Shown: positions 1 to 7,233 of the stretch, piece by piece | Layout: the number at the start of each line of letters is the position of its first letter | Position numbering within the stretch: the stretch's first letter is position 1 | NCBI GenBank assembly: GCA_007119455.1 | Contig: SKPR01000071.1 | Span: 1 to 19,075 of the forward strand | DNA length: 19,075 nucleotides | Direction: 5' to 3' | DNA from: Candidatus Brevefilum sp. | GTDB taxonomy: Bacteria; Chloroflexota; Anaerolineae; Anaerolineales; Anaerolineaceae | Position numbers and translations under genes: made by a program | Notes under the pieces: model-generated | Seen by the model: the letters and a program-made list of their open reading frames with translations, nothing else | What the model was told of the DNA's origin: nothing | Databases searched by the model: none

Positions 1-1
1 C

Positions 2-310
2 GAAGTCCCTGGTAAAGGGGTTCAGCAGGTCCCCACACCTCGTAAACGCAGGTGGTTTGCAGGTTGTCTTATCGCCGGGATTTTTCTGCTTCTTTTGGTT
101 CTGGCCGTTTACTTTGGAATCCAAAGGTGGTCGCCAGATATTAATCAACCCACGGATATACCAACTGTCGTGACTGAGCCCCCCTTGATTGAATTGTTCC
201 TGACTGAAGAGGTGCCAATAACGCCGACCATGACCCAAACAGCAACACTAGAAATGTTGGCTCCCAGGCCAACGAGAACGCCGTGGCCGACGCACACATC
301 AGCGCCATGA
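2..310 (+). CDS. C-terminal part of a single-pass membrane protein with Thr/Pro-rich tail (partial)
   Basis: The reading frame is open from the first bases of the window and stops with TGA at 308-310, so only about 102 C-terminal residues are visible. It starts with a short polar stretch, then a basic cluster RKRR (residues 14-17), a hydrophobic segment (about 19-38) that should span the membrane, and an outer tail rich in Thr, Pro and Glu. The basic cluster before the membrane segment suggests a cytoplasmic N-terminus and an exported tail. Tails of this kind are common in Chloroflexota surface proteins. No catalytic domain can be seen, and the missing N-terminal part may hold one. An internal TTG at 95 is not needed as a start, because the frame continues upstream. 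Confidence 0.6.
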   Translation, partial: EVPGKGVQQVPTPRKRRWFAGCLIAGIFLLLLVLAVYFGIQRWSPDINQPTDIPTVVTEPPLIELFLTEEVPITPTMTQTATLEMLAPRPTRTPWPTHTSAP

Positions 311-328
311 TGGAGAAGGGTAATAAAT

Positions 329-358
329 CCGTGCTTATCAATCCGATAAGAAACACGG
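329..358. other. hairpin between the partial gene and the DUF3267 pair
   Basis: A perfect 6-bp stem CTTATC/GATAAG closes a five-base loop, and an outer CCGTG/CACGG stem stacks on it with a three-base AAA bulge. There is no run of T after it, so it is a poor intrinsic terminator. It could be an RNA 3' end stabiliser or a protein-binding site upstream of the gene at 392. Confidence 0.35.
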
Positions 359-391
359 GTGACCAGGATTTGGGTAAAATGAGAGGGAGTA

Positions 392-1033
392 ATGGATAAA
401 CATAAACCAACACAGATACTGCCTGAAGAATATTCAGAGATTGCGAAGTTTGACCTTGATGATCATCCTGGCCTGGCCATGATCCTCAACCTGGTTGGCG
501 TTGGGGTATTGTTTGGCGTGGCCTGGCTGCTGATGGAGAGTCTGGTGTTATTGCGGCCGGAGTATCTTGCCACGGAAAATATTCTGATCATAACCGGGAT
601 GCGGGAGTTCTGGAGAAATGTTTTAATCCTGGTGATTTCCCTGGGTTTGATGATTATCCTGAACGAAGGCGGGCGGTGGTTGATGTATTGGGCAATCACT
701 CACCAGAGGCCGAAAATTGGTTTTAAAGGTTTTTATACTTATGCTGCAGCACCGGAATGGTATCTTCCAAAATGGGCTTATCTACTTATCCGTCTGGCCC
801 CCACCACCGGAATAACGCTATTCGGACTGGCTGTGGTACCCCTTGTGCCATTGAACCTGATACCGGGTGTGTTATTGTTGGTCTCGCTTAATCTTGCCAG
901 CGCCACCAGCGATCTCTATATCGTTTACTGGTTATCCAGGGTTCCTAAAGATATCCTGATCAGGGATTACGGTGATGGCGTGCGTGTTTACCACGATGAT
1001 CACCAGCCTCTGGAAGTATCTGTTCAACCATGA
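392..1033 (+). CDS. DUF3267-family membrane protein lacking the zinc motif
   Basis: A 213-residue integral membrane protein with hydrophobic segments near residues 28-55, 74-92 and 125-170. It is a paralogue of the next gene: both share GFKG, then YAAAP and W-Y-x-P-K in the same order. DUF3267 proteins are putative zinc metallopeptidases with HExxH in a membrane helix. Here the same position reads NEGGR (residues 91-95), so both zinc-binding histidines are gone while the glutamate remains. It is probably not an active peptidase and may be a partner or regulator of the downstream paralogue, which it overlaps by four bases (ATGA). The ATG has a purine-rich AGAGGGAG ribosome site just upstream. 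Substrate and role are unknown. Confidence 0.7.
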   Translation: MDKHKPTQILPEEYSEIAKFDLDDHPGLAMILNLVGVGVLFGVAWLLMESLVLLRPEYLATENILIITGMREFWRNVLILVISLGLMIILNEGGRWLMYWAITHQRPKIGFKGFYTYAAAPEWYLPKWAYLLIRLAPTTGITLFGLAVVPLVPLNLIPGVLLLVSLNLASATSDLYIVYWLSRVPKDILIRDYGDGVRVYHDDHQPLEVSVQP

Positions 1034-1665
1034 AATCAGTGAAACCGACCCAAGAATTGCCTGAAGGCTATGGATTTCTGAAAGATTTGAATTTGGCCAA
1101 AAACCAGCAACTCATGACCAAACTCAGCATAGCCAGCCTGGTCCTTTTTGTGTTTTTTGGTCTGCTGTTTCTTGGATTGCTGGCTGTCTTACGTGAAGAT
1201 TTTTCCTTTGGAATGCAATTCTCTTTTAATGTGGAGAATTTATGGACGATTATCGTTCCTTTGTTGGTTTTGGTGGCAATAATCTTTGGAATGGTCGTTC
1301 TTCATGAGGCCGTTCATGGTTTGTTTTTCTGGTTGTTTACAGGCGGGCACGTTCAATTTGGCTTCAAAGGCCCATATGCTTATGCGGCAGCACCGGATTG
1401 GTACATCCCAAAATTACCCTATTTAATCGTCAGCCTGGCACCGTTGGTGGTGATATCGATAGCTGGGATGATTGCCTTATTATTATTGCCGGAAAGCTGG
1501 ATTTTTCCAGTTTTATTGCTCATCACCATGAACGCTTCCGGGGCGGCAGGGGATATGTATGCTTTTTACTGGGTGTTGCAGTTACCTGATAGGGCCCTGA
1601 TCCGGGATTTTGGGGAAAGAATGCGGGTTTTTACACCTCAGAGTGAAGGCTCATCAGACCAATAA
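1030..1665 (+). CDS. DUF3267-family putative membrane metallopeptidase
   Basis: A 211-residue polytopic membrane protein. Hydrophobic segments lie near residues 31-54, 72-101 and 127-175. A clear HEAVH motif (residues 92-96) sits in the second hydrophobic block, as expected for an intramembrane zinc peptidase: two His ligands and a catalytic Glu. The downstream GFKG and YAAAP-x-WY-x-P blocks are shared with the preceding gene. The start overlaps the previous stop (ATGA at 1030-1033), so translation is likely coupled and the pair forms an operon. Enzymatic function is inferred from the motif only; the natural substrate is unknown. Confidence 0.72.
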   Translation: MKSVKPTQELPEGYGFLKDLNLAKNQQLMTKLSIASLVLFVFFGLLFLGLLAVLREDFSFGMQFSFNVENLWTIIVPLLVLVAIIFGMVVLHEAVHGLFFWLFTGGHVQFGFKGPYAYAAAPDWYIPKLPYLIVSLAPLVVISIAGMIALLLLPESWIFPVLLLITMNASGAAGDMYAFYWVLQLPDRALIRDFGERMRVFTPQSEGSSDQ

Positions 1666-1744
1666 CAAATTCCCCTTAATTCAGTCTGATCTGTGTAAGC
1701 GTTAGCTCACCTGATTGAGATTCAACTAATCCGGAGTCGGTGTT

Positions 1745-2500
1745 TTACCCGTAACGTCCCTCAATATACCGCTGGGTTCTTTCATCTTTAGGCCTGGTGA
1801 ACAGGTCCTTCCCTGAGCCATATTCGATCAGTTCACCCTGGAGGATAAAAGCCGCCATGTCTGCCGTCCGGGCAGCCTGCTGGATGGAATGGGGAACCAG
1901 CACGATGGTGTAATCTTTCTTCAAATCTTGCAAGGAGTTTTCAACTTTAAGTGTGGAGATGGGGTCCAACCCGGACGTGGGCTCATCCAGCAGGATCACA
2001 TCCGGTTGCTGGATCAGACTGCGTGCCAGGCAAAGGCGCTGTTGCTGACCACCTGAAAGTGAGGCGGCGGGTTCATCCAGCCTGTCTTTCACCTCCTCCC
2101 ACAGGGCAGCCTGAACCAGGCTGCGTTCAACGCTCTCCTCAATCATATCCCGGTCACGGATACCCGCCAGTTCAAAACCATAGGTCAGGTTGCGCTTGAT
2201 GCTGAAGGGCAGAACGACCGGCCGGGCAAAAACCATCCCCACACGCCGGCGAAGAGTGATTGTGTCCAGTTTCTTGTCCAGCACATCGGTTTGATCAAGA
2301 AAAATCCGGCCTTTCACCTTTTTAACATCTGCCAGATCGTTCAATCGGTTGATGCTGCGGAGCAGGGTCGATTTCCCGCCGCCAGCCGGACCGAATAAAA
2401 CGGTTAAAGTCTTGGCAGGAATGGCCAGGTTTATGTGCCTGAGGGATTCATTCCCGTCGGAATATTCCAGTGAAAAATCTTCAATACGGATTTTATCCAT
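1745..2500 (-). CDS. pstB: phosphate ABC transporter ATP-binding protein PstB, copy 1 (atypical Q-loop)
   Basis: A 251-residue ABC ATPase, last gene of the minus-strand pstSCAB operon, starting 3 bases after pstA ends. It should power phosphate import through PstC/PstA. Visible motifs are Walker A GPAGGGKS (37-44), signature LSGGQ (148-152), Walker B with LLDEP (D172, E173), a D-loop GLDP and an H-loop histidine in VPHS. The PstB-like segment after the Q-loop differs strongly: the usual VFQ-x-P-NPFP-x-SIY reads VFARPVVLPFSI, so the Q-loop glutamine is Ala92. The Q-loop senses the gamma phosphate and couples to the permease, so this subunit may be catalytically unusual. A second pstB diverges at 5270. 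Confidence 0.88.
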   Translation of the reverse strand: MDKIRIEDFSLEYSDGNESLRHINLAIPAKTLTVLFGPAGGGKSTLLRSINRLNDLADVKKVKGRIFLDQTDVLDKKLDTITLRRRVGMVFARPVVLPFSIKRNLTYGFELAGIRDRDMIEESVERSLVQAALWEEVKDRLDEPAASLSGGQQQRLCLARSLIQQPDVILLDEPTSGLDPISTLKVENSLQDLKKDYTIVLVPHSIQQAARTADMAAFILQGELIEYGSGKDLFTRPKDERTQRYIEGRYG

Positions 2501-2503
2501 CGG

Positions 2504-3364
2504 TCACCATTGCCGCCTGGCTCGGGCCCTCGAGCGGATGATTGAAGCGATCACGTTCATGCCCAAGACGAAAACCAGCAAGACCAGGGCTGTACCAAAC
2601 TGAATTCGAACCGGCATGCCCGGTACCTGGGTTGATATAACGAATAGATGGTAAGGAAGGGCCATGGTGGGATCAACCGGTGAGGAAGGTAAGCTGGGAA
2701 GGAAGAAAGCAGCTCCGGTGAACATGATGGGGGCTGTCTCTCCAGCAGCCCGTTCCAGGCCCAGGATTATACCGGTGAGGATGCCTGGCAGGGCCTCTGG
2801 CAGCACAATCTTGCGGATCGTTTGCCAGCGGGTGCCACCCAGTGAAACGCTGACCACCCGGAAAGATTGGGGGACAGCGCGTAAGGCTTCCTCTGCTGTG
2901 CTGATGATGACCGGCAGAGTCATGATCGCCAGGGTCATGGAAGCCGCCACAATGCTGGTCCCAAAGCCGAGGAAAAGCACGAACAAGCCCAATCCAAACA
3001 GGCCATAAACGACTGAAGGAATCCCGGAAAGGTTGGTGATGGCAATTCGTACGATCCGCGTCATCTGGTTGTTGGGCGCATATTCCGATAGATAGATCGC
3101 GGCCCCGAGGCCAAGGGGGACGGCCAAAATGGCTGTGCCGATGGTTAAATAAAAGGTGCCGATGATGGCTGGCATGATCCCCCCGGCACGCATCCCATCA
3201 CGGGGTGCACTGAAAATGAATTCGAAGGATATCGCCCCTGCGCCCATACTGGTGATGTAGATCACAACCAGCACGATGATCAGAACGGTTAAACTGGCAA
3301 CCAAGGTCATCCCGCTGAATGCCAGTTTTTGATAAATCAATCGTTTTTGAGATGATTGCTTCAT
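2504..3364 (-). CDS. pstA: phosphate ABC transporter permease PstA
   Basis: A 286-residue inner-membrane permease with about six hydrophobic segments. The ABC-importer coupling loop is clear: GGTRWQTI followed by LPEALPGI, then the PstA-type RAAGETAPI. With PstC it forms the phosphate channel. The ATG overlaps the pstC stop by four bases (ATGA), so the two are translationally coupled; pstB follows after 3 bases. Length is normal for PstA. The function is secure by motif and by gene order. Confidence 0.92.
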   Translation of the reverse strand: MKQSSQKRLIYQKLAFSGMTLVASLTVLIIVLVVIYITSMGAGAISFEFIFSAPRDGMRAGGIMPAIIGTFYLTIGTAILAVPLGLGAAIYLSEYAPNNQMTRIVRIAITNLSGIPSVVYGLFGLGLFVLFLGFGTSIVAASMTLAIMTLPVIISTAEEALRAVPQSFRVVSVSLGGTRWQTIRKIVLPEALPGILTGIILGLERAAGETAPIMFTGAAFFLPSLPSSPVDPTMALPYHLFVISTQVPGMPVRIQFGTALVLLVFVLGMNVIASIIRSRARARRQW

Positions 3365-4299
3365 GAGAGAATCCGATCGGAGCGTTTGTTGGAACGAAAA
3401 ACAAGAGCCGATGCCGTAATGTTAACAATCAGAGAAATAATAAACAGGACAACGCCAATCAGGAACAACATGTGATAATGGACGCTGCCTTTGGCGACCT
3501 CGCCCATTTCGGCCGCGATGGTGGCTGTCATCGTGCGGGTTGGTAAGAATAATGAACTCAGCCCACGTACGATCACAGGGGCATTACCAGTGACCATCAT
3601 CACGGTCATGGTTTCGCCGATGGCGCGACCTATGCCGAGCATGATGCCGGTCAAAACACCGGAACGGGCAGCGGGGAGGGTGACACGCCAGATGGTCTGC
3701 CAGCGGGTCGCCCCGATGGCCAGGGCCGCATCACGGTAAGAACGGGGTACGCCATCCAGGGCGTCTTCAGCCACCGAGACGATGGTGGGAATGGCAATCG
3801 CCCCAAGCAGGATCGAACCAGTCAGGGCTGTCAGTCCGGTGGGTAAATCCAATAGCACGCGCAAATTTGGTGCCAGAGCGATAATTCCGATAAATCCCAA
3901 AACGACCGAAGGTAATCCGGCCAGGATTTCGATAATGGGCTTGAAAATTTCCCGCAACCAGCGTGGGGCAATCTCAGAAATAAAAATGGCCGTTGATATC
4001 CCAATCGGCACCGCAAACAGCGTTGCCCCAACGGTCACCAGGAGCGATCCTCCGATCAGGGGCCAGATGCCAAAATACCCTTCGACCGGGTACCAGCGGG
4101 TTGAAAATAAGACCTGTGGTGGGATTTCTCCAATGGCTGCGGTGCCCTCGCTCAATAAGAAGTAAAAAATCATCAGCACAAATACAATTGCTGAATACCC
4201 AGCAGCTTTAATGGTGAGACTGATGAGGGTTTCAAATACTTGGGTAAAACGAAGTTTTTCTTTGGTCAGTGATGGGGGGGTGAAGGTTTTGATATCCAT
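3361..4299 (-). CDS. pstC: phosphate ABC transporter permease PstC
   Basis: A 312-residue inner-membrane permease. After a polar N-terminus (about 25 residues) come six or more hydrophobic segments. The coupling loop reads GATRWQTIWR and then LPAARSGVLTGI, followed by GRAIGETM, typical of PstC. It partners with PstA in phosphate import. The start lies 11 bases after pstS stops, and the end overlaps pstA. Near the start codon the plus strand has a run of seven G (4274-4280), so the coding strand carries C7 in the N-terminal region; such a run can slip during replication, but the frame is intact here. Confidence 0.92.
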   Translation of the reverse strand: MDIKTFTPPSLTKEKLRFTQVFETLISLTIKAAGYSAIVFVLMIFYFLLSEGTAAIGEIPPQVLFSTRWYPVEGYFGIWPLIGGSLLVTVGATLFAVPIGISTAIFISEIAPRWLREIFKPIIEILAGLPSVVLGFIGIIALAPNLRVLLDLPTGLTALTGSILLGAIAIPTIVSVAEDALDGVPRSYRDAALAIGATRWQTIWRVTLPAARSGVLTGIMLGIGRAIGETMTVMMVTGNAPVIVRGLSSLFLPTRTMTATIAAEMGEVAKGSVHYHMLFLIGVVLFIISLIVNITASALVFRSNKRSDRILS

Positions 4300-4310
4300 G
4301 GGATTACATG

Positions 4311-5201
4311 TCAGGGTGAAACAGTAATAAAACCGAGTTCCTGGACGATATTTTGGCCCGGGCTGGAAAGAATCCAGTCCAGAAAGGTTTTAATTGCGCC
4401 TTGCGGTTCGCCATTGGTGTATGCATACAGGTCACGGGCAATGGGATATGTCCCCTGGTTGACCGTTTCTGCAGATGGCCAGATGAATGGCCCTTCCAGG
4501 TTTGCACCGATCCCCAGTACTTTGACTTCCGGTGTGACATAGCCGAGCCCATCATACCCGATTGCATTGGGATTGTCCCTGACTTCGGCGATGATCCCTT
4601 CTGATGAGGGGAGAAGTAATGTGTTGGGATCAAATAAACTCCGATTCTGAGGGTCATTCAGACGCAGGACGCTTTCGAGGAAATAAACGTGGGTGCCTGA
4701 GTTTGATTCCCGTGAAACCCGCACTATTGGTCTGTCTTCACCGCCTAATTCCTGCCAGTTGCTATACTTACCCTGGAAAATATCAGAGATCTGTTCCAGG
4801 GTCAGGCTGTTGATGGGGTTGTTCGGGTTCACAATCACTGCCACAGCATCACGGGCAATGATCATCTCGAACGGGTCAATGCCAAGGTTTTGAGCCACAT
4901 CAATCTCTTCATTTTTGATGCGTCTGGAGGCGTTGGCGATATCAACGGTGTCATTCAAAAGTGCCGCAATGCCGGTTCCGGAGCCGCCCCCTGTGATCGA
5001 GATGGTGATATCCGGGTGTGACTCACGAAAAGATTCTGTCCAGGCCAGGGCCAGGTTGACCATGGTGTCCGACCCCTTAACTTCGATATGTGCGTTAGTT
5101 TCAACGCTGTCTGGTGAGTTTGAATTTGGGGTTTGTGCTGAACAGGCTATTAATAAGATGCCAGCACATATGCAGGTCATCAGATTTCTGAGGATGTTCA
5201 T
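4311..5201 (-). CDS. pstS: phosphate-binding lipoprotein PstS
   Basis: A 296-residue solute-binding lipoprotein, first gene of the minus-strand pst operon. The N-terminus is a short signal peptide ending in a lipobox (LIAC, cysteine 20), so the mature protein is probably lipid-anchored outside the membrane. PstS-type binding blocks follow: KGSDTMVNLA, then GGGSGTGI, then SRESNSGT, which line the phosphate pocket in this family. The start is supported by the lipobox and by a TATAAT box only 7 bases upstream (5209-5214, minus strand), with no ribosome site between, which suggests a leaderless message. Confidence 0.93.
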   Translation of the reverse strand: MNILRNLMTCICAGILLIACSAQTPNSNSPDSVETNAHIEVKGSDTMVNLALAWTESFRESHPDITISITGGGSGTGIAALLNDTVDIANASRRIKNEEIDVAQNLGIDPFEMIIARDAVAVIVNPNNPINSLTLEQISDIFQGKYSNWQELGGEDRPIVRVSRESNSGTHVYFLESVLRLNDPQNRSLFDPNTLLLPSSEGIIAEVRDNPNAIGYDGLGYVTPEVKVLGIGANLEGPFIWPSAETVNQGTYPIARDLYAYTNGEPQGAIKTFLDWILSSPGQNIVQELGFITVSP

Positions 5202-5208
5202 TGATACG

Positions 5209-5214
5209 ATTATA
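5209..5214 (-). promoter_or_regulatory. -10 box of the pstSCAB operon (probably leaderless)
   Basis: A perfect TATAAT on the minus strand lies 7 bases before the pstS ATG, so transcription would start at or next to the start codon. No good -35 hexamer sits 16-18 bases upstream, which fits an activator-dependent promoter such as one under a PhoB-type regulator. The activator is an inference. Confidence 0.5.
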
Positions 5215-5216
5215 GC

Positions 5217-5254
5217 CCAAAAAGGATTTTTGGTTATTAGGAAATTGTTAATAA
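5217..5254. promoter_or_regulatory. two adjacent dyads in the pstS/pstB2 divergent promoter
   Basis: Between the facing -10 boxes lie CCAAAAAGGATTTTTGG (5217-5233, perfect 7-bp arms) and TTATTA-N9-TAATAA (5234-5254, perfect 6-bp arms). They abut each other, one on each side, and are good candidates for operator sites coordinating both transcripts. The regulator is not identifiable from sequence. Confidence 0.45.
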
Positions 5255-5262
5255 GGTAGAAT
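5234..5262 (+). promoter_or_regulatory. promoter of the divergent pstB copy 2
   Basis: A -35-like TTATTA (5234-5239) is followed after 17 bases by TAGAAT (5257-5262). The ATG at 5270 is 7 bases beyond the -10 box with no Shine-Dalgarno sequence, so this message is also predicted to be leaderless. The -35 overlaps the second dyad. Confidence 0.45.
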
Positions 5263-5269
5263 AGTCGCT

Positions 5270-6040
5270 ATGAATAATATGACCCCTGAAGTTCTTCTGA
5301 TCCGGCATTTGAATGTGTATTACGGTCAGGCGAAGGCTTTGCGCGACATCAATATGTCCATCCTGCCGCATAGGGTGACGGCCTTGATCGGGCCTTCAGG
5401 CTGCGGAAAATCAACTTTTTTAAGGTGTCTCAACCGTATGAACGATACCATCAAAAGTGCCCGGGTTGAAGGTGAGATCTTATTTGAGGGAGAGGATATC
5501 TACAGCCCGGAGGCTGATCTGGCCAGCCTTCGCCAGCGGATTGGCATGGTTTTCCAGAAACCCAACCCGTTCCCTAAATCTATCTATGACAATGTGGCCT
5601 TTGGCCCCAGGGTGACCGGGATGCAGATGAAGAAGGCTGAACTGGATGACCTGGTGGGCCGTTGTCTGCAACAAGCTGCCCTGTGGGAAGATGTCAAAGA
5701 TATTTTAGGTGCGGATGCCCTGAGTCTTTCACTGGGTGAGCAGCAACGCCTGTGCATTGCCCGGGTGTTAGCCGTGGAGCCTGAGGTAATCCTGATGGAT
5801 GAACCCGCTTCAGCCCTTGACCCGATTGCCACTGAACGGATCGAAGACCTGATTGCGACCTTGAAGGACGATTACACCATTGTGATCGTAACCCATAATA
5901 TGCAGCAGGCTGCCCGGGTTTCCGATTTCACCGGGCTATTCTGGCTGGGTGAATTGGTCGAGTTTTCACCAACAGATGTGATGTTCACCAACCCGAAAGA
6001 GAAGATTTCAGAAGACTATATCTCCGGTCGAATGGGATGA
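5270..6040 (+). CDS. pstB: phosphate ABC transporter ATP-binding protein PstB, copy 2 (atypical signature)
   Basis: A 256-residue ABC ATPase transcribed away from pstSCAB. It is closer to standard PstB than copy 1: Walker A GPSGCGKS (41-48), VFQKPNPFPKSIYDN with the Q-loop glutamine at 96, Walker B with LMDEP (D177, E178), SALDP and an H-loop histidine in VTHNMQQAAR. The signature motif is the odd part: LSLGE (153-157) instead of LSGGQ. Since this motif contacts the ATP held by the partner subunit, a homodimer would have two weakened sites. With copy 1, which has a normal signature but no Q-loop glutamine, one complete and one degenerate site would form. The role as Pst ATPase is well supported; the heterodimer is inference. 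Confidence 0.88.
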   Translation: MNNMTPEVLLIRHLNVYYGQAKALRDINMSILPHRVTALIGPSGCGKSTFLRCLNRMNDTIKSARVEGEILFEGEDIYSPEADLASLRQRIGMVFQKPNPFPKSIYDNVAFGPRVTGMQMKKAELDDLVGRCLQQAALWEDVKDILGADALSLSLGEQQRLCIARVLAVEPEVILMDEPASALDPIATERIEDLIATLKDDYTIVIVTHNMQQAARVSDFTGLFWLGELVEFSPTDVMFTNPKEKISEDYISGRMG

Positions 6041-6119
6041 AGAAACCTATGTTGCTTATCAGTGCTTGATGTGAAAAGCATAGTCAATCACCGGCGGGGT
6101 GCTAAAATTAAGTCCTGTC

Positions 6120-6148
6120 TTGTGGTGGGTCTATTTTAATGTTAGAAT
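6120..6148 (+). promoter_or_regulatory. promoter of the tRNA-Ser pair
   Basis: TTGTGG (6120-6125) and TAGAAT (6143-6148) are separated by 17 bases, and the tRNA begins 10 bases past the -10 box. Position and spacing fit a housekeeping promoter for the two tRNA genes. Confidence 0.5.
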
Positions 6149-6157
6149 TTAACCTCT

Positions 6158-6244
6158 GGAGGGATGGCCGAGTGGTTTAAGGCGCCTGTCTTGAAAACAG
6201 GTGTGGGTTCACGCCCACCGTGGGTTCGAATCCCTCTCCCTCCG
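6158..6244 (+). tRNA. tRNA-Ser(UGA)
   Basis: An 87-base class II tRNA. The acceptor stem GGAGGGA (6158-6164) pairs with TCCCTCC (6237-6243), with discriminator G at 6244. The anticodon stem CCTGT/ACAGG encloses the loop CTTGAAA, giving anticodon TGA at 6192-6194. A long variable arm (GTGGG/CCCAC) follows, as expected for serine. The T loop contains GGTTCGAAT. The 3' CCA is not encoded (CC then T). Confidence 0.95.
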
Positions 6245-6278
6245 CCTGAAACAGGAGGGTCATAAAAATCGAATAGAT

Positions 6279-6368
6279 GGGGAGGTGCCAGAGTGGTTGA
6301 TTGGGGCCGCCTGCTAAGTGGTTGTTGGGTTTATAGCTCAACCGAGGGTTCGAATCCCTCCCTCCCCG
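6279..6368 (+). tRNA. tRNA-Ser(GCU)
   Basis: A 90-base class II tRNA 34 bases after the first. The acceptor stem GGGGAGG (6279-6285) pairs with CCTCCCC (6361-6367), with discriminator G at 6368. The anticodon loop CTGCTAA gives anticodon GCT at 6313-6315; the stem GCCGC/GTGGT contains two G-T pairs. A long variable arm (GTTGGG/CTCAAC with a wobble) and GGTTCGAAT T loop follow. CCA is not encoded. It is probably co-transcribed with the preceding tRNA and ends at the terminator just downstream. Confidence 0.94.
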
Positions 6369-6376
6369 CTGAATGA

Positions 6377-6405
6377 AAAACTCGTGCCTGGTTAGCACGA
6401 GTTTT
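6377..6405 (+). terminator. intrinsic terminator after the tRNA pair
   Basis: AAAACTCGTGC and GCACGAGTTTT form a perfect 11-bp stem around a 7-base loop, followed by GATTTTT. The A run before and T run after make it potentially bidirectional, so it could also serve the minus-strand gene ending at 6487. The same CTCGTG stem core recurs in the terminator at 15927. Confidence 0.85.
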
Positions 6406-6486
6406 GATTTTTAAAATCAGCAGGTGACCCTAGCTTGATATCTGAAAATAGATCATTGATTGGCGAGTATGACCCTGAGAAGTAGC

Positions 6487-7233
6487 TTACAACCCGTCAT
6501 CTGATCCATTATGTTCACGAAATTTAGGTATTACCAGCCGGTAGATCACCAGAATCATCGCCGTCACCCCCAGTGCAATGCCAAAGATGAGCATTGTGCT
6601 GGCCAGCAGCGACTGACCGGAAAGACCAATCGTCCCAATTATTGGCAGAGAAACGGTCCAAACTTCAGTTTCATCCTGCACTGGTTCCGGGTCAATATCA
6701 GTATCTTCAGGTGCAGGTGTTTCTGCAATCGGTGTGGGTGTAATCTCAACCGGGGTTGGCTGAACTTCAGTTGGAGTTATTACCTGGGGTGTATTGGTTG
6801 GTGATTCTTCCTCACCAGACAGTACTGTCTTGCCGATATCGCGACAGCCCTGCGTCAGACAGGTATCGATATAGGATTGGATCTCCACTCTGATATTATC
6901 TGAAAAACCCTCCCAATACCGTTCACCGACTAAGATTGTTGGAACTGCCCGGGGTTCAAAGCCATAAGCGGTTGCAAACTCAAAAAACAGGTCTTGATTT
7001 TCTGGGTGGTAATAGACTTCAAAGGGCTCAAATTTTATCCGTGGGTCTGATTCAGCCATCTCTTCCAATACTGGTTTAGCGATTTCGCAATAAGGGCATC
7101 CATCCCCCCAGAAGTAGTAAATTATGACTTCATTGCTTTGGGCCTGCACCTGGTTGATGGCTGTAGAAAAAAATAATGTCATACACATAATAAGAAATAA
7201 GCTGGAGAGCATCTTTTTTGAGTGAATTGGCAT
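6487..7233 (-). CDS. secreted membrane-tethered thioredoxin-fold protein
   Basis: A 248-residue protein starting at ATG 7233, chosen because AGGAGT lies 10 bases upstream; a longer version would need a TTG at 7266. It has a signal peptide (about residues 7-32), then a thioredoxin-like domain with FWGDGCPYC (redox pair C46, C49) and the typical cis-proline in AVPT (P98). Two further cysteines, C125 and C130, could form a structural disulfide. A Thr/Pro/Glu linker (about 140-190) leads to a C-terminal membrane helix (about 208-232) and a short charged tail. It is likely a thiol oxidoreductase or glutaredoxin-like protein outside the membrane. The segment SLPIIG before the helix resembles the beginning of CcdA-like domains fused to such modules in other bacteria (from memory), but the rest is absent. 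Confidence 0.78.
   Translation of the reverse strand: MPIHSKKMLSSLFLIMCMTLFFSTAINQVQAQSNEVIIYYFWGDGCPYCEIAKPVLEEMAESDPRIKFEPFEVYYHPENQDLFFEFATAYGFEPRAVPTILVGERYWEGFSDNIRVEIQSYIDTCLTQGCRDIGKTVLSGEEESPTNTPQVITPTEVQPTPVEITPTPIAETPAPEDTDIDPEPVQDETEVWTVSLPIIGTIGLSGQSLLASTMLIFGIALGVTAMILVIYRLVIPKFREHNGSDDGL

Noticed and set aside
1696..1711. GTAAGC-GTTA-GCTCAC hairpin between the DUF3267 pair and pstB as a terminator
   Set aside because: The stem has a mismatch, is only six pairs and has no T run on either strand.
4274..4280. Seven-G run in pstC as a phase-variation switch
   Set aside because: The run is short, the frame is intact, and phosphate uptake genes are not usual phase-variable targets.
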